A stretch of 32,060 bases of DNA from Betaproteobacteria bacterium HGW-Betaproteobacteria-18 (GCA_002842265.1 PHCO01000011.1:1-32060); one strand, 5' to 3'. Shown: positions 1-9,858, counted from the stretch's first letter. Notes: generated by a model from the letters alone, not told the origin. Numbers and translations: made by a program.

Positions 1-1728
<1,728 letters not shown>

Positions 1729-1809
1729 GAGGAAGGCTTGGGGCTAAGCAAGATCTGAGTTAGACGGCGATTTTAAGCTGCCCGTCTGTGGCTGCTTTGC
1801 AACGCCATC

Positions 1810-1838
1810 TTGAAATAGTCATTCGGGATACAGATAAA
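1810..1838 (+). promoter_or_regulatory. possible sigma-70 promoter for the OmpA-family gene
   Basis: TTGAAA (1810-1815), a 17-base spacer and GATAAA (1833-1838) lie in the gyrA/ompA divergent gap. A start here would give a 5' UTR of about 130 nt. The match is moderate and no other evidence supports it. Confidence 0.3.
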
Positions 1839-1937
1839 GTACGGATGAGTTGATATTGCGCATACTGCAGAAACGGTCTGTGGCACAATGATCTCTAACT
1901 CCCAATTTGATAGGCATTTTGGGTGTCCGTATTCCGA

Positions 1938-1957
1938 CGCAGCGTAGCTGCGGATTT
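1938..1957 (+). promoter_or_regulatory. hairpin plus T-run in the OmpA leader
   Basis: CGCAGC-GTA-GCTGCG forms a 6-bp GC-rich stem followed by GATTTTT, ending just upstream of the Shine-Dalgarno AAGGAG. It looks like a small terminator or attenuator-like hairpin, or an mRNA-stabilising leader stem. Function is inferred only. Confidence 0.3.
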
Positions 1958-1977
1958 TTCCCTTAAGGAGAACCCTG

Positions 1978-2637
1978 ATGAAATTAAATAAAGTAGCCAT
2001 GCTGGTCGCGACCGTCGCACTCGCAACCGTCGCCAGTGCACAGACCATCGACAACTGGCGCAGTGCAGATGGCACAGTCTGGAAAAACGGCACCAACGAA
2101 CTCTGCTGGCGCGATGCCAGCTGGACACCCGCAACTGCCGCTGTCGGTTGCGATGGCGCCATCGTGGCACCTAAAGTTGTAGCTGCACCTGCTCCTGCAC
2201 CAGCTCCTGCTCCCGCACCAGTGGCTGCTCCAGCTCCCGCACCGGCTCCCGCACCGGCTCCTGCTCCTGCTCCCGTTGCTGCTGCCAAGGTGACTTACGC
2301 CGCTGATGCCTTCTTCGACTTTGACAAGTCTGTGCTCAAGCCTGAAGGCAAAGCCAAGCTCGATGATCTGGTGGCTAAAGTCAAGGACATCAACCTCGAA
2401 GTGGTGATTGCAGTTGGTCACACCGACGCCACCGGCCCTGATGGTTACAACCAGAAACTGTCGGTGCGCCGCTCTGAGGCTGTCAAGGCTTATCTGGTGT
2501 CCAAGGGCATTGAAAAGAATCGCATTTACACCGAAGGTAAAGGCGAGGCACAACCTGTGGCTGACAACAAGACCAAAGAAGGCCGTTCCAAGAACCGCCG
2601 CGTTGAAGTTGAAGTCGTGGGTACACGTGCCAAGTAA
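1978..2637 (+). CDS. OmpA-family outer membrane/peptidoglycan-binding protein
   Basis: Envelope protein of 219 aa expected to be exported and to anchor to peptidoglycan. A signal peptide (MKLNKVAMLVATVALATVASA, cleaved before QTIDNW) is followed by a short domain with two cysteines (NELCWRDASW, VGCDG). A low-complexity Ala-Pro linker spans about residues 66-100. The C-terminal OmpA domain contains FFDFDKSVLKPEG, VVIAVGHTDATG and NQKLSVRRSEAVKAYL. There is no eight-stranded porin barrel, so this is the short linker type and not a classical OmpA porin. The start is supported by AAGGAG seven bases upstream, and a strong terminator follows. A highly expressed structural protein is likely from the strong RBS and terminator. 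Confidence 0.93.
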   Translation: MKLNKVAMLVATVALATVASAQTIDNWRSADGTVWKNGTNELCWRDASWTPATAAVGCDGAIVAPKVVAAPAPAPAPAPAPVAAPAPAPAPAPAPAPAPVAAAKVTYAADAFFDFDKSVLKPEGKAKLDDLVAKVKDINLEVVIAVGHTDATGPDGYNQKLSVRRSEAVKAYLVSKGIEKNRIYTEGKGEAQPVADNKTKEGRSKNRRVEVEVVGTRAK

Positions 2638-2664
2638 TTGGTTCATGTCCTAGCGCTTCAAGCT

Positions 2665-2698
2665 CAACAAAAAACCCGCTTAGGCGGGTTTTTTGTTG
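2665..2698 (+). terminator. rho-independent terminator after the OmpA gene
   Basis: A perfect 15-bp inverted repeat, CAACAAAAAACCCGC-TTAG-GCGGGTTTTTTGTTG, with a 4-nt loop and T6 run. The A-tract on the left arm makes it potentially bidirectional. Confidence 0.93.
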
Positions 2699-2719
2699 TC
2701 TGATTAAACAGGGATCGAT

Positions 2720-2748
2720 ACGACAATGATTAGGGTTTACCCTAAAAT
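2720..2748 (+). promoter_or_regulatory. candidate promoter with operator-like palindrome upstream of the MaoC-Pta gene
   Basis: TAGGGT-TT-ACCCTA (2731-2744) is a 6-bp perfect inverted repeat. It lies between ACGACA (2720-2725) and TAAAAT (2743-2748), which are spaced 17 bases as a sigma-70 -35/-10 pair. A repressor binding there would overlap the promoter spacer. A second hairpin, CCCCTC-GCAG-GAGGGG at 2792-2807, lies in the presumed leader. Both readings are inference from sequence. Confidence 0.35.
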
Positions 2749-2881
2749 ATTCATCAGCGAGATGCCCCCGATACCTGAACATGCATCATGGCCCCTCGCA
2801 GGAGGGGACGTTGGCCTGCGGTAACGTTGTGCTTATGCAGTTCACAATGACACTGTTATTTTTGCCTGAACATGGATCACT

Positions 2882-4303
2882 ATGAACCTGCCTTTGGATA
2901 GCGAGCTGATTGAAAATTACACATTCTCCGAGATCAAGCTTGGGCAAAGTGCACGGTTGTTGCGCACCCTGACGCTTGAAGATATCCAGGCTTTTGCAGC
3001 CGTGTCGGGCGACACCAATCCGGCGCATCTGGACTCCGTCTATGCCAGCGACAGTTTGTTTCATGGCGTGATTGCCCACGGCATGTGGAGTGGTGCCTTG
3101 ATTTCAGCGCTGTTGGGTACCCAGTTTCCCGGTCCAGGCACGATTTATCAGGACCAGGCGCTGCACTTCGTCAAACCTGTTCGCGTTGGTGACACACTCA
3201 CCGTGACGGTGACGGTGACGGTTTTGAACCCCGAAAACAAGAGTGTGGAGCTCGATTGCCGGGTTTTCAACCAGCGCGGTGAGTTGGTTCTGAGCGGCGT
3301 TGCCAAGGTGCTGGCCCCCACCAACAAGGTGCGCTTGCCGCGCGTGGTGGCGCCGCAGATTCAATTGTTCGACCCGCAATCGCGCTTCAATCAGTTGCTC
3401 GCGCTTGGCGAAAAGCTTGAAGCGGTGCGCTGTGCGGTGGTGCACCCCTGCGACGCAGGCTCGCTCAGCGGCGCCATGGATGCCGCCCGCTATGGCTTGA
3501 TCGTGCCGGTGCTGATTGGCCCCGAGGTGCGCATTCGCCATGTCGCCGCCGAGGCTGGCATTGATTTGACGGGTGTTGAGATACTTTCCGTGCCGCACAG
3601 CCATGCGGCAGCCGAAAAAGCCGCTGACATGGCGGCTGCATGGGAAGTCGAGATGCTGATGAAGGGCAGCCTGCACACCGATGAACTGATCCACGCGGTG
3701 CTGGCCAAGCCGGCGCTGCGCACCGGCCGACGCATGTCGCATGTGTTTCGCTTTGATGTGCCGCTGTACCACAAGCCACTGCTGATCACCGATGCCGCGC
3801 TCAACATCCGTCCCACGCTGAATGAAAAAGTGGACATCATCCAGAATGCCATCGACTTTGCGCGCATTTTGGGTGTGCCCGAGCCCAAAGTCGCTATTTT
3901 GTCGGCAGTAGAAACGGTCAATCCAGGCATTCCTTCAACGCTCGATGCGGCTGCCCTATGCAAAATGGCCGAACGTGGCCAGATCACCGGCGGTGTGCTC
4001 GATGGGCCACTGGCTTTTGACAATGCGATCTCGCTGCACGCGGCACAAATCAAGAACATTGACTCGGCCGTTGCGGGGCATGCCGACATCCTGGCGGTGC
4101 CTGATCTTGAAAGCGGCAACATGCTGGCCAAGCAGTTGGAATACCTGGCCGGCGCCAGCGGCTCCGGCATTGTGCTGGGAGCCCGGGTGCCCATTGCCCT
4201 GACCAGTCGCGCCGATGGGCCGTCGAATCGGGTGGCTTCGGCCCTGCTGGCTTTGCTGGTGGCGCACAACGCGCGTCGCGACCAACCGCGCCCGATCTGG
4301 TAA
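2882..4303 (+). CDS. bifunctional enoyl-CoA hydratase (MaoC) / phosphate acyltransferase
   Basis: Fusion protein of 473 aa. The N-terminal ~150 residues form a MaoC-like hot-dog hydratase with AAVSGDTNPAHLD and FHGVIAHGMW, the Asp/His hydratase signature. The C-terminal part from about residue 165 is a PTA/PTB phosphotransacylase that transfers the acyl group between CoA and phosphate (GLIVPVLIGPE, GVLDGPLAFDNAIS, VPDLESGNMLAKQLEYL, SRADGPSNR). It lies 9 bases ahead of the acetate kinase gene, so acyl-CoA can be turned into acyl-phosphate and then acid plus ATP. The hydratase half suggests substrates beyond acetyl-CoA, such as crotonyl-, butyryl- or hydroxyacyl-CoA, which is inference. A GTGACG triplicate encodes TVTVTVTV near residue 110. 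Confidence 0.93.
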   Translation: MNLPLDSELIENYTFSEIKLGQSARLLRTLTLEDIQAFAAVSGDTNPAHLDSVYASDSLFHGVIAHGMWSGALISALLGTQFPGPGTIYQDQALHFVKPVRVGDTLTVTVTVTVLNPENKSVELDCRVFNQRGELVLSGVAKVLAPTNKVRLPRVVAPQIQLFDPQSRFNQLLALGEKLEAVRCAVVHPCDAGSLSGAMDAARYGLIVPVLIGPEVRIRHVAAEAGIDLTGVEILSVPHSHAAAEKAADMAAAWEVEMLMKGSLHTDELIHAVLAKPALRTGRRMSHVFRFDVPLYHKPLLITDAALNIRPTLNEKVDIIQNAIDFARILGVPEPKVAILSAVETVNPGIPSTLDAAALCKMAERGQITGGVLDGPLAFDNAISLHAAQIKNIDSAVAGHADILAVPDLESGNMLAKQLEYLAGASGSGIVLGARVPIALTSRADGPSNRVASALLALLVAHNARRDQPRPIW

Positions 4304-4312
4304 GGCTGATGC

Positions 4313-5497
4313 ATGGCTATTTTGTCGGTCAACGCGGGCTCTTCCACCCTTAAATTTTCGCTGTATCCACTCGACCAGAAGCAAGTGCAAGCGCAAATAC
4401 TCAATGGCAGCATTGAGGGGCTTGAACCGGCTGGTTCACCTGAGATGTTTTGGACGTTTCAAGGCCAGAGTCACAGCCGCTCCCTGAGCTTGGGCACTGA
4501 GCAGGTTTTTGCCCAAGCGCTGCTGAGCTTGCGTGAACTGCTGGCTGAACTGACGGGCATCCCCCACATGCAAGCCGTGGCGCACCGGGTGGTGCATGGT
4601 GGCACAAGCTACCGCGCCAGCGTGGTGGTGACCGATGCCGTACTGGCTGATCTGACACAGCTCAACTCGCTGGCGCCACTGCACCAACCGCACAACCTGG
4701 CCGGCATCAGGGCTTTTACCAGGGCGTTTCCTGAAGTGCCCCAAGTGGCGTGTTTTGACACGGCGTTCCACGCCACCCTGCCCGAGCTGGACTACCGCTT
4801 TGCCCTGCCTGAGGCGCTGTACCAACAGGGTTTGCGTCGTTACGGCTTTCATGGACTGTCGTACCAGTATGTGATGGGCGTGCTGCTTGAACACAGTTCG
4901 CGCGGCAACGGACGGGTGCTGATGGCGCATCTGGGCAATGGGGCCAGCCTGTGCGCTGCACGGGAGGGCAAGAGTTGCGCCACCACCATGGGTTTTTCAG
5001 CACTTGATGGCTTGATGATGGGGACACGTACCGGTTCACTTGATGCCGGGGTCACGCTCTATCTGCTGGAGCAAGGCTGGGACCATGACCGCTTGCAAAA
5101 GCTGCTCTACAAGCAAAGTGGCTTGCTGGGCGTGTCGGGTATCTCTGCCGACATGCGACGCCTGCGCGCTGACACCTCGGCCAGTGCCCGATTGGCCGTT
5201 GACATGTTCACTTATCGTGTGCTGCGTGAAAGTGGTGCGCTGATCGCCTGCCTGCAAGGGCTCGATGTGCTGGCCTTCAGTGGTGGCATTGGTGAACATG
5301 ACGTGGCGCTGCGCACCGATGTGGGCCAGCGGCTGGCCTGGTTGGGGGTGGCCATCGACCCGATGCGCAATGCCCAGGCCACGGGTGACCAGATCATGGC
5401 CATCCACGCCCCCGGCAGTGCGATCGAAGTCTGGGTGGTGCCCACCGATGAAGGTGTGGTGGCTGCGCGCGAAGCGGCCCAACTGATCGCCGCCTGA
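4313..5497 (+). CDS. ackA: acetate kinase
   Basis: ATP-dependent acetate (short-chain acid) kinase of the ASKHA fold, 394 aa, near the usual ~400. Visible motifs are MAILSVNAGSSTLKFSLY (N-terminal phosphate loop with the Asn-Ala-Gly-Ser-Ser signature), AVAHRVVHGG, FDTAFHATLPE, RRYGFHGLSY, AHLGNGASLCA, MGTRTGSLDAGV, GVSGISADMR and FSGGIGEHDVALR. It forms a two-gene unit with the upstream MaoC-Pta fusion, the classical Pta-AckA substrate-level phosphorylation or overflow pathway. The ATG at 4313 follows the upstream stop by 9 bases, which suggests co-translation. Confidence 0.96.
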   Translation: MAILSVNAGSSTLKFSLYPLDQKQVQAQILNGSIEGLEPAGSPEMFWTFQGQSHSRSLSLGTEQVFAQALLSLRELLAELTGIPHMQAVAHRVVHGGTSYRASVVVTDAVLADLTQLNSLAPLHQPHNLAGIRAFTRAFPEVPQVACFDTAFHATLPELDYRFALPEALYQQGLRRYGFHGLSYQYVMGVLLEHSSRGNGRVLMAHLGNGASLCAAREGKSCATTMGFSALDGLMMGTRTGSLDAGVTLYLLEQGWDHDRLQKLLYKQSGLLGVSGISADMRRLRADTSASARLAVDMFTYRVLRESGALIACLQGLDVLAFSGGIGEHDVALRTDVGQRLAWLGVAIDPMRNAQATGDQIMAIHAPGSAIEVWVVPTDEGVVAAREAAQLIAA

Positions 5498-5574
5498 CCG
5501 ATAAATCTGGAGGCGGTTTGGCAGTCGCCTGGGGCAGATGTCCATCCTGCCTCACGCTTTGCGATACTCGGCGC

Positions 5575-6336
5575 ATGCAACTTCAAGATATTCTTTATTC
5601 CCAGGGCTTTGGCACCCGGCGTGTTTGTGCCGGCTTGATCCAGCAAGGTTTGGTTCAGGTGTATGAATCCGATCAGGCGCTTGCCGCCGTCACATGTCTC
5701 CAGGCAGCGGCTGAATTTGTCGCCGAAGGGCTGCGTTTTCGGGTGCAGGGCGTGGACTGGCCGTATGCCGGGAAGGCCTACCTCATGCTGCACAAACCGA
5801 CAGCCACCGAGTGCTCGCAAAAACCCTCCACCTATCCCAGCATTTACACCTTGTTGCCATCGCCGCTACGGCTAAGACCGCAAAAAGGCGCGGTGCAGGG
5901 CGTGCAGGCCATCGGCAGGCTCGATCAGGACACCACCGGCCTGCTGTTGCTCACCGACGACGGCAAGTTCATTCATCGCATGAGTTCACCGCGCCACCAT
6001 GTGCCCAAAGTCTATGAGGTCACCGTCAAGCACCCGCTGGATGCGCGCCAGGTCAACCAGTTGCTGTCCGGTGTGGTGCTTGATGACGATCCCAAACCGG
6101 TGCGCGCAGCAGCCTGTGAGGCGGTGTCTGAGTTTCACTTGCGCCTGACGCTCACCGAGGGCAAATACCACCAGGTCAAGCGCATGGTGGCTGCGGTCAG
6201 CAACCGGGTGGAAGCCTTGCACCGTTCGCAAATCGGCGCTTTGCGTTTGCCTGACGGCCTGGCTCCCGCCCAATGGCGCTGGCTTAGTGATGCGGATTTA
6301 GCCAGTATTGCGGGCGTGCCCGCTGCGGTATGCTAG
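5575..6336 (+). CDS. rsuA: 16S rRNA pseudouridine synthase, RsuA family
   Basis: Converts a specific uridine in rRNA to pseudouridine; the E. coli homologue acts on 16S U516. An N-terminal S4 RNA-binding segment (LQDILYSQGFGTRRVCAGLI) precedes the catalytic domain with GRLDQDTTGLLLLTDDG, which holds the catalytic Asp. Then come SSPRHHVPKVYEVTV and EGKYHQVKRMVAAVSNRV, close to E. coli RsuA. The ORF track starts at 5518, but the ATG at 5575 (MQLQDIL) fits the family N-terminus better, giving 253 aa. The 3' end overlaps the next reading frame slightly if that gene starts at 6330. Confidence 0.9.
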   Translation: MQLQDILYSQGFGTRRVCAGLIQQGLVQVYESDQALAAVTCLQAAAEFVAEGLRFRVQGVDWPYAGKAYLMLHKPTATECSQKPSTYPSIYTLLPSPLRLRPQKGAVQGVQAIGRLDQDTTGLLLLTDDGKFIHRMSSPRHHVPKVYEVTVKHPLDARQVNQLLSGVVLDDDPKPVRAAACEAVSEFHLRLTLTEGKYHQVKRMVAAVSNRVEALHRSQIGALRLPDGLAPAQWRWLSDADLASIAGVPAAVC

Positions 6337-6341
6337 GCAGC

Positions 6342-7250
6342 ATGAGTCTGCTGTTCGATTCCTTCTGGCGCGCGGTGGCCTATGGCTTGCGGCCTCGGGT
6401 CGTCGTGTTGTCGTTTTTGCCACTGCTGCTGATGGTCGGCCTGGCCTTGGGCTTGGGTTACTTCTACTGGGACGGGGTGCTGGCGGCTGTGCGCCTGTGG
6501 CTGGAATCTTCGACGCTGGTGGGCAGCATTGCTGGCTGGTTGCAGAGCATGGGCCTGGGCAATCTGAAGGCGGTACTGGCACCTTTGATTGTGATTTTTG
6601 CTGTGACACCGCTCATCGTGGTGTTCTCGCTGCTGGTTGTGGCACTCATGATGACCCCGGCATTGACCTTGCTGGTGGCTGAAAATCGCTTTCCTTCACT
6701 TGAGCGCAAACGCGGTGGCTCCTTGCTTGCCAGTTTGTGGTGGTCACTGGTGTCCACCCTGCTGGCCCTGGTGGCGCTGATTGTGTCGGTGCCGCTGTGG
6801 CTCATTCCTCCCTTGATTTTGATTTTGCCGCCGCTCATTTGGGGTTGGCTCACCTACCGGGTCATGGCTTTTGACGCGCTGGCTGAGCACGCCAGCAGCG
6901 AGGAACGTCATGAGATTTTTCGTCGCCACCGCCTGAGTTTGCTCGGTATCGGCCTCTTTTGCGGCTACCTGGGCGCGGCCCCCAGCCTGATTTGGGCTTC
7001 GGGTGTCCTGTTTGTGGCCGCCTTTGTGGTACTGGTTCCCCTGGCCATCTGGCTTTACACCATGATTTTTGCCCTGGCCTCGCTCTGGTTTGCCCACTTT
7101 TGTCTGGCGACCTTGCAAGCGCTGCGGGCCGAGCGCGCCGCTGCCGCTGCTGCGCCAACGCCGCCCGATGTCATGACCATTGATTCTTTGCCCCTGTCCC
7201 TGAGCCATGCACCCGACCCCTTCGACCCACCCAATCCAACCCGCCAATAG
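6342..7250 (+). CDS. EI24 domain-containing inner-membrane protein
   Basis: Polytopic membrane protein of about 302 aa of the EI24/CysZ-like family, function unknown in this group. Hydrophobic segments include [40 protein letters not shown], a long stretch around LVALIVSVPLWLIPPLILIL, and FVAAFVVLVPLAIWLYTMIF. The motif NRFPSLERKRGGS lies in a central loop. I prefer the ATG at 6342 (MSLLFDSFWRAVAYGLRPR) over 6330 because that is the conserved start of the family and it removes the overlap with the upstream gene. The 3' end overlaps the following gene by 44 bases. Confidence 0.85.
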   Translation: MSLLFDSFWRAVAYGLRPRVVVLSFLPLLLMVGLALGLGYFYWDGVLAAVRLWLESSTLVGSIAGWLQSMGLGNLKAVLAPLIVIFAVTPLIVVFSLLVVALMMTPALTLLVAENRFPSLERKRGGSLLASLWWSLVSTLLALVALIVSVPLWLIPPLILILPPLIWGWLTYRVMAFDALAEHASSEERHEIFRRHRLSLLGIGLFCGYLGAAPSLIWASGVLFVAAFVVLVPLAIWLYTMIFALASLWFAHFCLATLQALRAERAAAAAAPTPPDVMTIDSLPLSLSHAPDPFDPPNPTRQ

Positions 7251-8055
7251 TGCCGCTCCGAACTTTGGCCTGATCATCATTGGCGACGAAATTTTGTCGG
7301 GCAAGCGTGCCGACAAACATTTGCCCAAGGTGATCGAGTTGCTCAAGGTGCGCGGGTTGCCGCTGGCCTGGGCCGAGTATGTGGGCGACGACCCTGAGCG
7401 CATCACTACAGTCTTAAAGCGTGCCTTTGCATCGGGCGACGTGGTGTTTTCCACCGGTGGCATTGGCGCCACGCCTGACGACCACACCCGCCAATGCGCC
7501 GCGCGTGCACTGGGCGTGGACCTGGCGCTGCACCCGCAGGCCAAAGCCTTGATCCAACAACGCATGCAGGACGTGGCGCTGGAGCAGGGCAAAACCTATG
7601 ATCCCCATCAAGCCGACAACCAGCACCGCCTCAACATGGGTGTTTTCCCGCAGGGCGCGCAGATCATTCCCAACCCCTATAACAAAATCCCGGGTTTCAG
7701 TTGTGGCCAGGTCCACTTTGTGCCGGGTTTTCCGGTCATGGCCTGGCCCATGATTGCATGGGTGCTTGACAGCCATTACCGGGCGTTTTTTGCCAAAAAC
7801 ACCTGGCTGGAGCGTTCGGTGATCGTTTTTGGTGCCATGGAAGCGACCCTGACCCCGCTCATGGAAACCATTGAGCGTGATTTTGCCGACATCAAGGTGT
7901 TCAGCCTGCCCAGTGTGGATCACCCCCAGTATGGTCGCCATATCGAACTGGGTGTCAAAGGGGCTCCAGAAACCGTGGCCAGTGCGTTTGTGGCACTGCT
8001 TGATGGACTTCAGGCGCTTCACGTCAAACTTGGCCCTGAAATGGTGCGTTCTTGA
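7207..8055 (+). CDS. competence/damage-inducible protein A-like, MoCF-biosynthesis domain protein
   Basis: Protein of 282 aa whose first ~180 residues match the molybdopterin-binding (MoaB/MogA-like) fold found in CinA. Motifs are FGLIIIGDEILSGKRAD, DVVFSTGGIGATPDDHT and NKIPGFSCGQVHFVPGFP. The C-terminal nicotinamide-nucleotide deamidase domain of full CinA is absent, so this is the short stand-alone form. Its exact substrate is not known. The gene starts inside the 3' end of the EI24 gene, indicating co-transcription. The stop codon lies immediately before the glnA regulatory region. Confidence 0.87.
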   Translation: MHPTPSTHPIQPANSAAPNFGLIIIGDEILSGKRADKHLPKVIELLKVRGLPLAWAEYVGDDPERITTVLKRAFASGDVVFSTGGIGATPDDHTRQCAARALGVDLALHPQAKALIQQRMQDVALEQGKTYDPHQADNQHRLNMGVFPQGAQIIPNPYNKIPGFSCGQVHFVPGFPVMAWPMIAWVLDSHYRAFFAKNTWLERSVIVFGAMEATLTPLMETIERDFADIKVFSLPSVDHPQYGRHIELGVKGAPETVASAFVALLDGLQALHVKLGPEMVRS

Positions 8056-8081
8056 AAATTAAATTCAGATCAAAGTATTAA
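8052..8081 (+). promoter_or_regulatory. possible sigma-70 glnA promoter (glnAp1-like)
   Basis: TTGAAA (8052-8057), 18-base spacer, TATTAA (8076-8081), directly abutting the NtrC-like site. This mirrors enteric glnAp1, which phosphorylated NtrC represses. The -35 overlaps the stop codon of the upstream gene. Confidence 0.4.
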
Positions 8082-8098
8082 TGCACATTAATGGTGCA
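8082..8098 (+). promoter_or_regulatory. NtrC binding site upstream of glnA
   Basis: TGCACATTAATGGTGCA matches the enteric NtrC consensus TGCACC-N5-GGTGCA except for one position in the left arm. It is a near-perfect dyad. A weaker imperfect dyad (AGCGCACTGATCAGCGCT, 8115-8132) is centred about 33 bp further on, a spacing similar to the paired NtrC sites at E. coli glnA, but its match to the consensus is poor. Confidence 0.8.
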
Positions 8099-8226
8099 AT
8101 TCATGCTCGGTTTGAGCGCACTGATCAGCGCTTAATTCTCACCACCTATCAGAATGCCCATTTGAAACTATTCAAACTCAAGGCAAAATAGACACCATGG
8201 CGGATCAAGTCAAAAACTCATTGGTC

Positions 8227-8242
8227 TGGCACAAAACCTGCA
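8227..8242 (+). promoter_or_regulatory. sigma-54 (-24/-12) promoter of glnA
   Basis: TGGCAC-AAAAC-CTGCA fits TGGCAC-N5-TTGCW with one mismatch and keeps the invariant GG and GC at the right spacing. It lies about 145 bp downstream of the NtrC site, the usual enhancer distance. Confidence 0.8.
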
Positions 8243-8288
8243 TTCCCAAACCGAATCCCTTTCAACAACTGTTCCTTTGGAGTAATCA

Positions 8289-9704
8289 ATGGCCAAGACC
8301 GTCGCAGACGTGATGAAGATGGTGAAAGACAACGAAGTCAAATTTGTTGACTTCCGTTTCACCGATACCCGTGGCAAAGAACAGCACGTCACCGTGCCTG
8401 TGTCCCACTTTGACGAAGACAAATTCACTTCCGGTCACGCTTTTGACGGCTCGTCGGTGGCCGGCTGGAAAGGCATCGAAGCCTCGGACATGCAACTCAT
8501 GCCTGACCCCAACACCGCCAACATTGATCCCTTCTTTGAAGAAACCACGCTCTTCATGAGCTGCGACGTGATCGAACCCAGCGACGGCAAAGCCTATGAG
8601 CGTGATCCGCGCTCCGTTGCCCGTCGTGCCGAAGCCTACCTCAAGGCCTCTGGCATGGGCGATACCGCCTACTTTGGACCGGAGCCAGAATTTTTCCTGT
8701 TTGATGACGTGCGCTGGAACACCGACATGTCGGGCTGTTTCTTCAAGATCGACGACTACGAAGCGCCCTGGAACTCGGGCAAAAAAATGGAAGGCGGCAA
8801 CCGCGGTCACCGCCCCACCACCAAGGGTGGCTACTTCCCGGTACCACCCGTGGACAGCACGCAAGACATGCGCGCCGAAATGTCCTTGATTATTGAGTCG
8901 CTGGGCATCCCGGTCGAAGTGTTTCACCACGAAGTGGCCGCCCCTGGGCAATGTGAACTCGGCACCAAGTTCAGCACGCTGGTTGAGCGCGCTGACTGGA
9001 CGCAGGTGATGAAGTACGTGATTCAAAACGTGGCCAACGCCTACGGCAAGACCGCCACCTTCATGCCCAAGCCCATCGTCGGTGACAACGGTTCCGGAAT
9101 GCACGTGCACCAATCGATCTGGAAAGACGGCAAGAACCTGTTCGCGGGCGACGGCTATGCTGGTCTGTCTGACTTTGCGTTGTACTACATCGGCGGCATC
9201 ATCAAGCACGCCCGTGCTCTCAACGCCATCACCAACCCCGGCACCAACAGCTACAAGCGCCTGGTTCCCGGCTTCGAGGCGCCGGTCAAGCTGGCTTACT
9301 CGGCCAAGAACCGCTCGGCGTCGATCCGTATTCCCTACGTGGCCAACCCGAAAGGTCGTCGCATCGAGGCGCGCTTCCCCGATCCGCTGATGAATCCGTA
9401 CCTGGGCTTCTCGGCCCTGATGATGGCCGGCCTGGACGGTGTGGAAAACAAAATCCACCCCGGCGAAGCCGCCACCAAGGACCTTTACCACCTGCCGCCT
9501 GAAGAAAACGCCAAGATTCCGACGGTCTGCCACAGCCTGGATCAGGCGCTGGAATGCCTGGACGGCGACCGTGCCTTCCTGACCAAAGGTGGCGTGTTCA
9601 CCGATGGCCTGCTCGATGCCTACATTGAACTCAAGATGGGCGAAGTCACGCGCTTGCGCATGGCCACTCACCCGATTGAGTTCGACATGTACTACTCGCT
9701 TTAA
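8289..9704 (+). CDS. glnA: glutamine synthetase, type I
   Basis: Makes glutamine from glutamate, ammonia and ATP in the cytoplasm as a dodecamer; the key nitrogen-assimilation enzyme. The 471-aa length is standard for GSI-beta. Motifs are [23 protein letters not shown], the loop [15 protein letters not shown], the ATP-binding region [16 protein letters not shown] and [12 protein letters not shown]. The segment [10 protein letters not shown] carries the tyrosine equivalent to the adenylylation site Tyr397, so GlnE-type covalent control is expected. Start: ATG with TTTGGAG upstream. Regulation by NtrC and sigma-54 is indicated by the promoter elements and by the ntrB/ntrC genes downstream. Confidence 0.98.
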   Translation: MAKTVADVMKMVKDNEVKFVDFRFTDTRGKEQHVTVPVSHFDEDKFTSGHAFDGSSVAGWKGIEASDMQLMPDPNTANIDPFFEETTLFMSCDVIEPSDGKAYERDPRSVARRAEAYLKASGMGDTAYFGPEPEFFLFDDVRWNTDMSGCFFKIDDYEAPWNSGKKMEGGNRGHRPTTKGGYFPVPPVDSTQDMRAEMSLIIESLGIPVEVFHHEVAAPGQCELGTKFSTLVERADWTQVMKYVIQNVANAYGKTATFMPKPIVGDNGSGMHVHQSIWKDGKNLFAGDGYAGLSDFALYYIGGIIKHARALNAITNPGTNSYKRLVPGFEAPVKLAYSAKNRSASIRIPYVANPKGRRIEARFPDPLMNPYLGFSALMMAGLDGVENKIHPGEAATKDLYHLPPEENAKIPTVCHSLDQALECLDGDRAFLTKGGVFTDGLLDAYIELKMGEVTRLRMATHPIEFDMYYSL

Positions 9705-9711
9705 TCTCCCG

Positions 9712-9738
9712 CTTGAGGTTGTTCCCGGCAACCTCAAG
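9712..9738 (+). terminator. first hairpin of the glnA 3' end
   Basis: CTTGAGGTTG-TTCCCGG-CAACCTCAAG is a perfect 10-bp stem with a 7-nt loop. There is no T-run directly after it. It is probably part of a double terminator or protects the 3' end of the glnA message. Confidence 0.6.
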
Positions 9739-9741
9739 GTC

Positions 9742-9773
9742 AAAAAAAGGACGGCTCCGGCCGTCCTTTTTTT
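9742..9773 (+). terminator. rho-independent terminator after glnA
   Basis: AAAAAAAGGACGGC-TCCG-GCCGTCCTTTTTTT: a 14-bp perfect stem with T7. It separates glnA from the downstream secreted-protein, ntrB and ntrC genes, so those may need their own promoter or readthrough. Confidence 0.95.
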
Positions 9774-9858
9774 ATTGTGGGAAACTCATCACCCGTTCAG
9801 CGTGCATTTGCGCCAAAGGGTGCCAGCACCGCTGACAGTTAGAGAAGGGCATGGATAT

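Noticed and set aside
1773-2288. Gly-Ala-Thr repeat ORF on the - strand
   Set aside because: It is the antisense of the Ala-Pro linker and leader of the OmpA-family gene.
5518-5574. N-terminal extension of the RsuA-family protein
   Set aside because: The extra 19 residues (MAVAWGRCPSC...) are not family-like; the ATG at 5575 begins the S4 domain.
8197-8320. Small ORF starting ATGGCGGATCAA ahead of glnA
   Set aside because: It runs over the sigma-54 promoter and into the glnA start in another frame and has no RBS; most likely chance.
8286-9743. 485-aa ORF on the - strand opposite glnA
   Set aside because: Full-length antisense shadow of glutamine synthetase with no recognisable domain.
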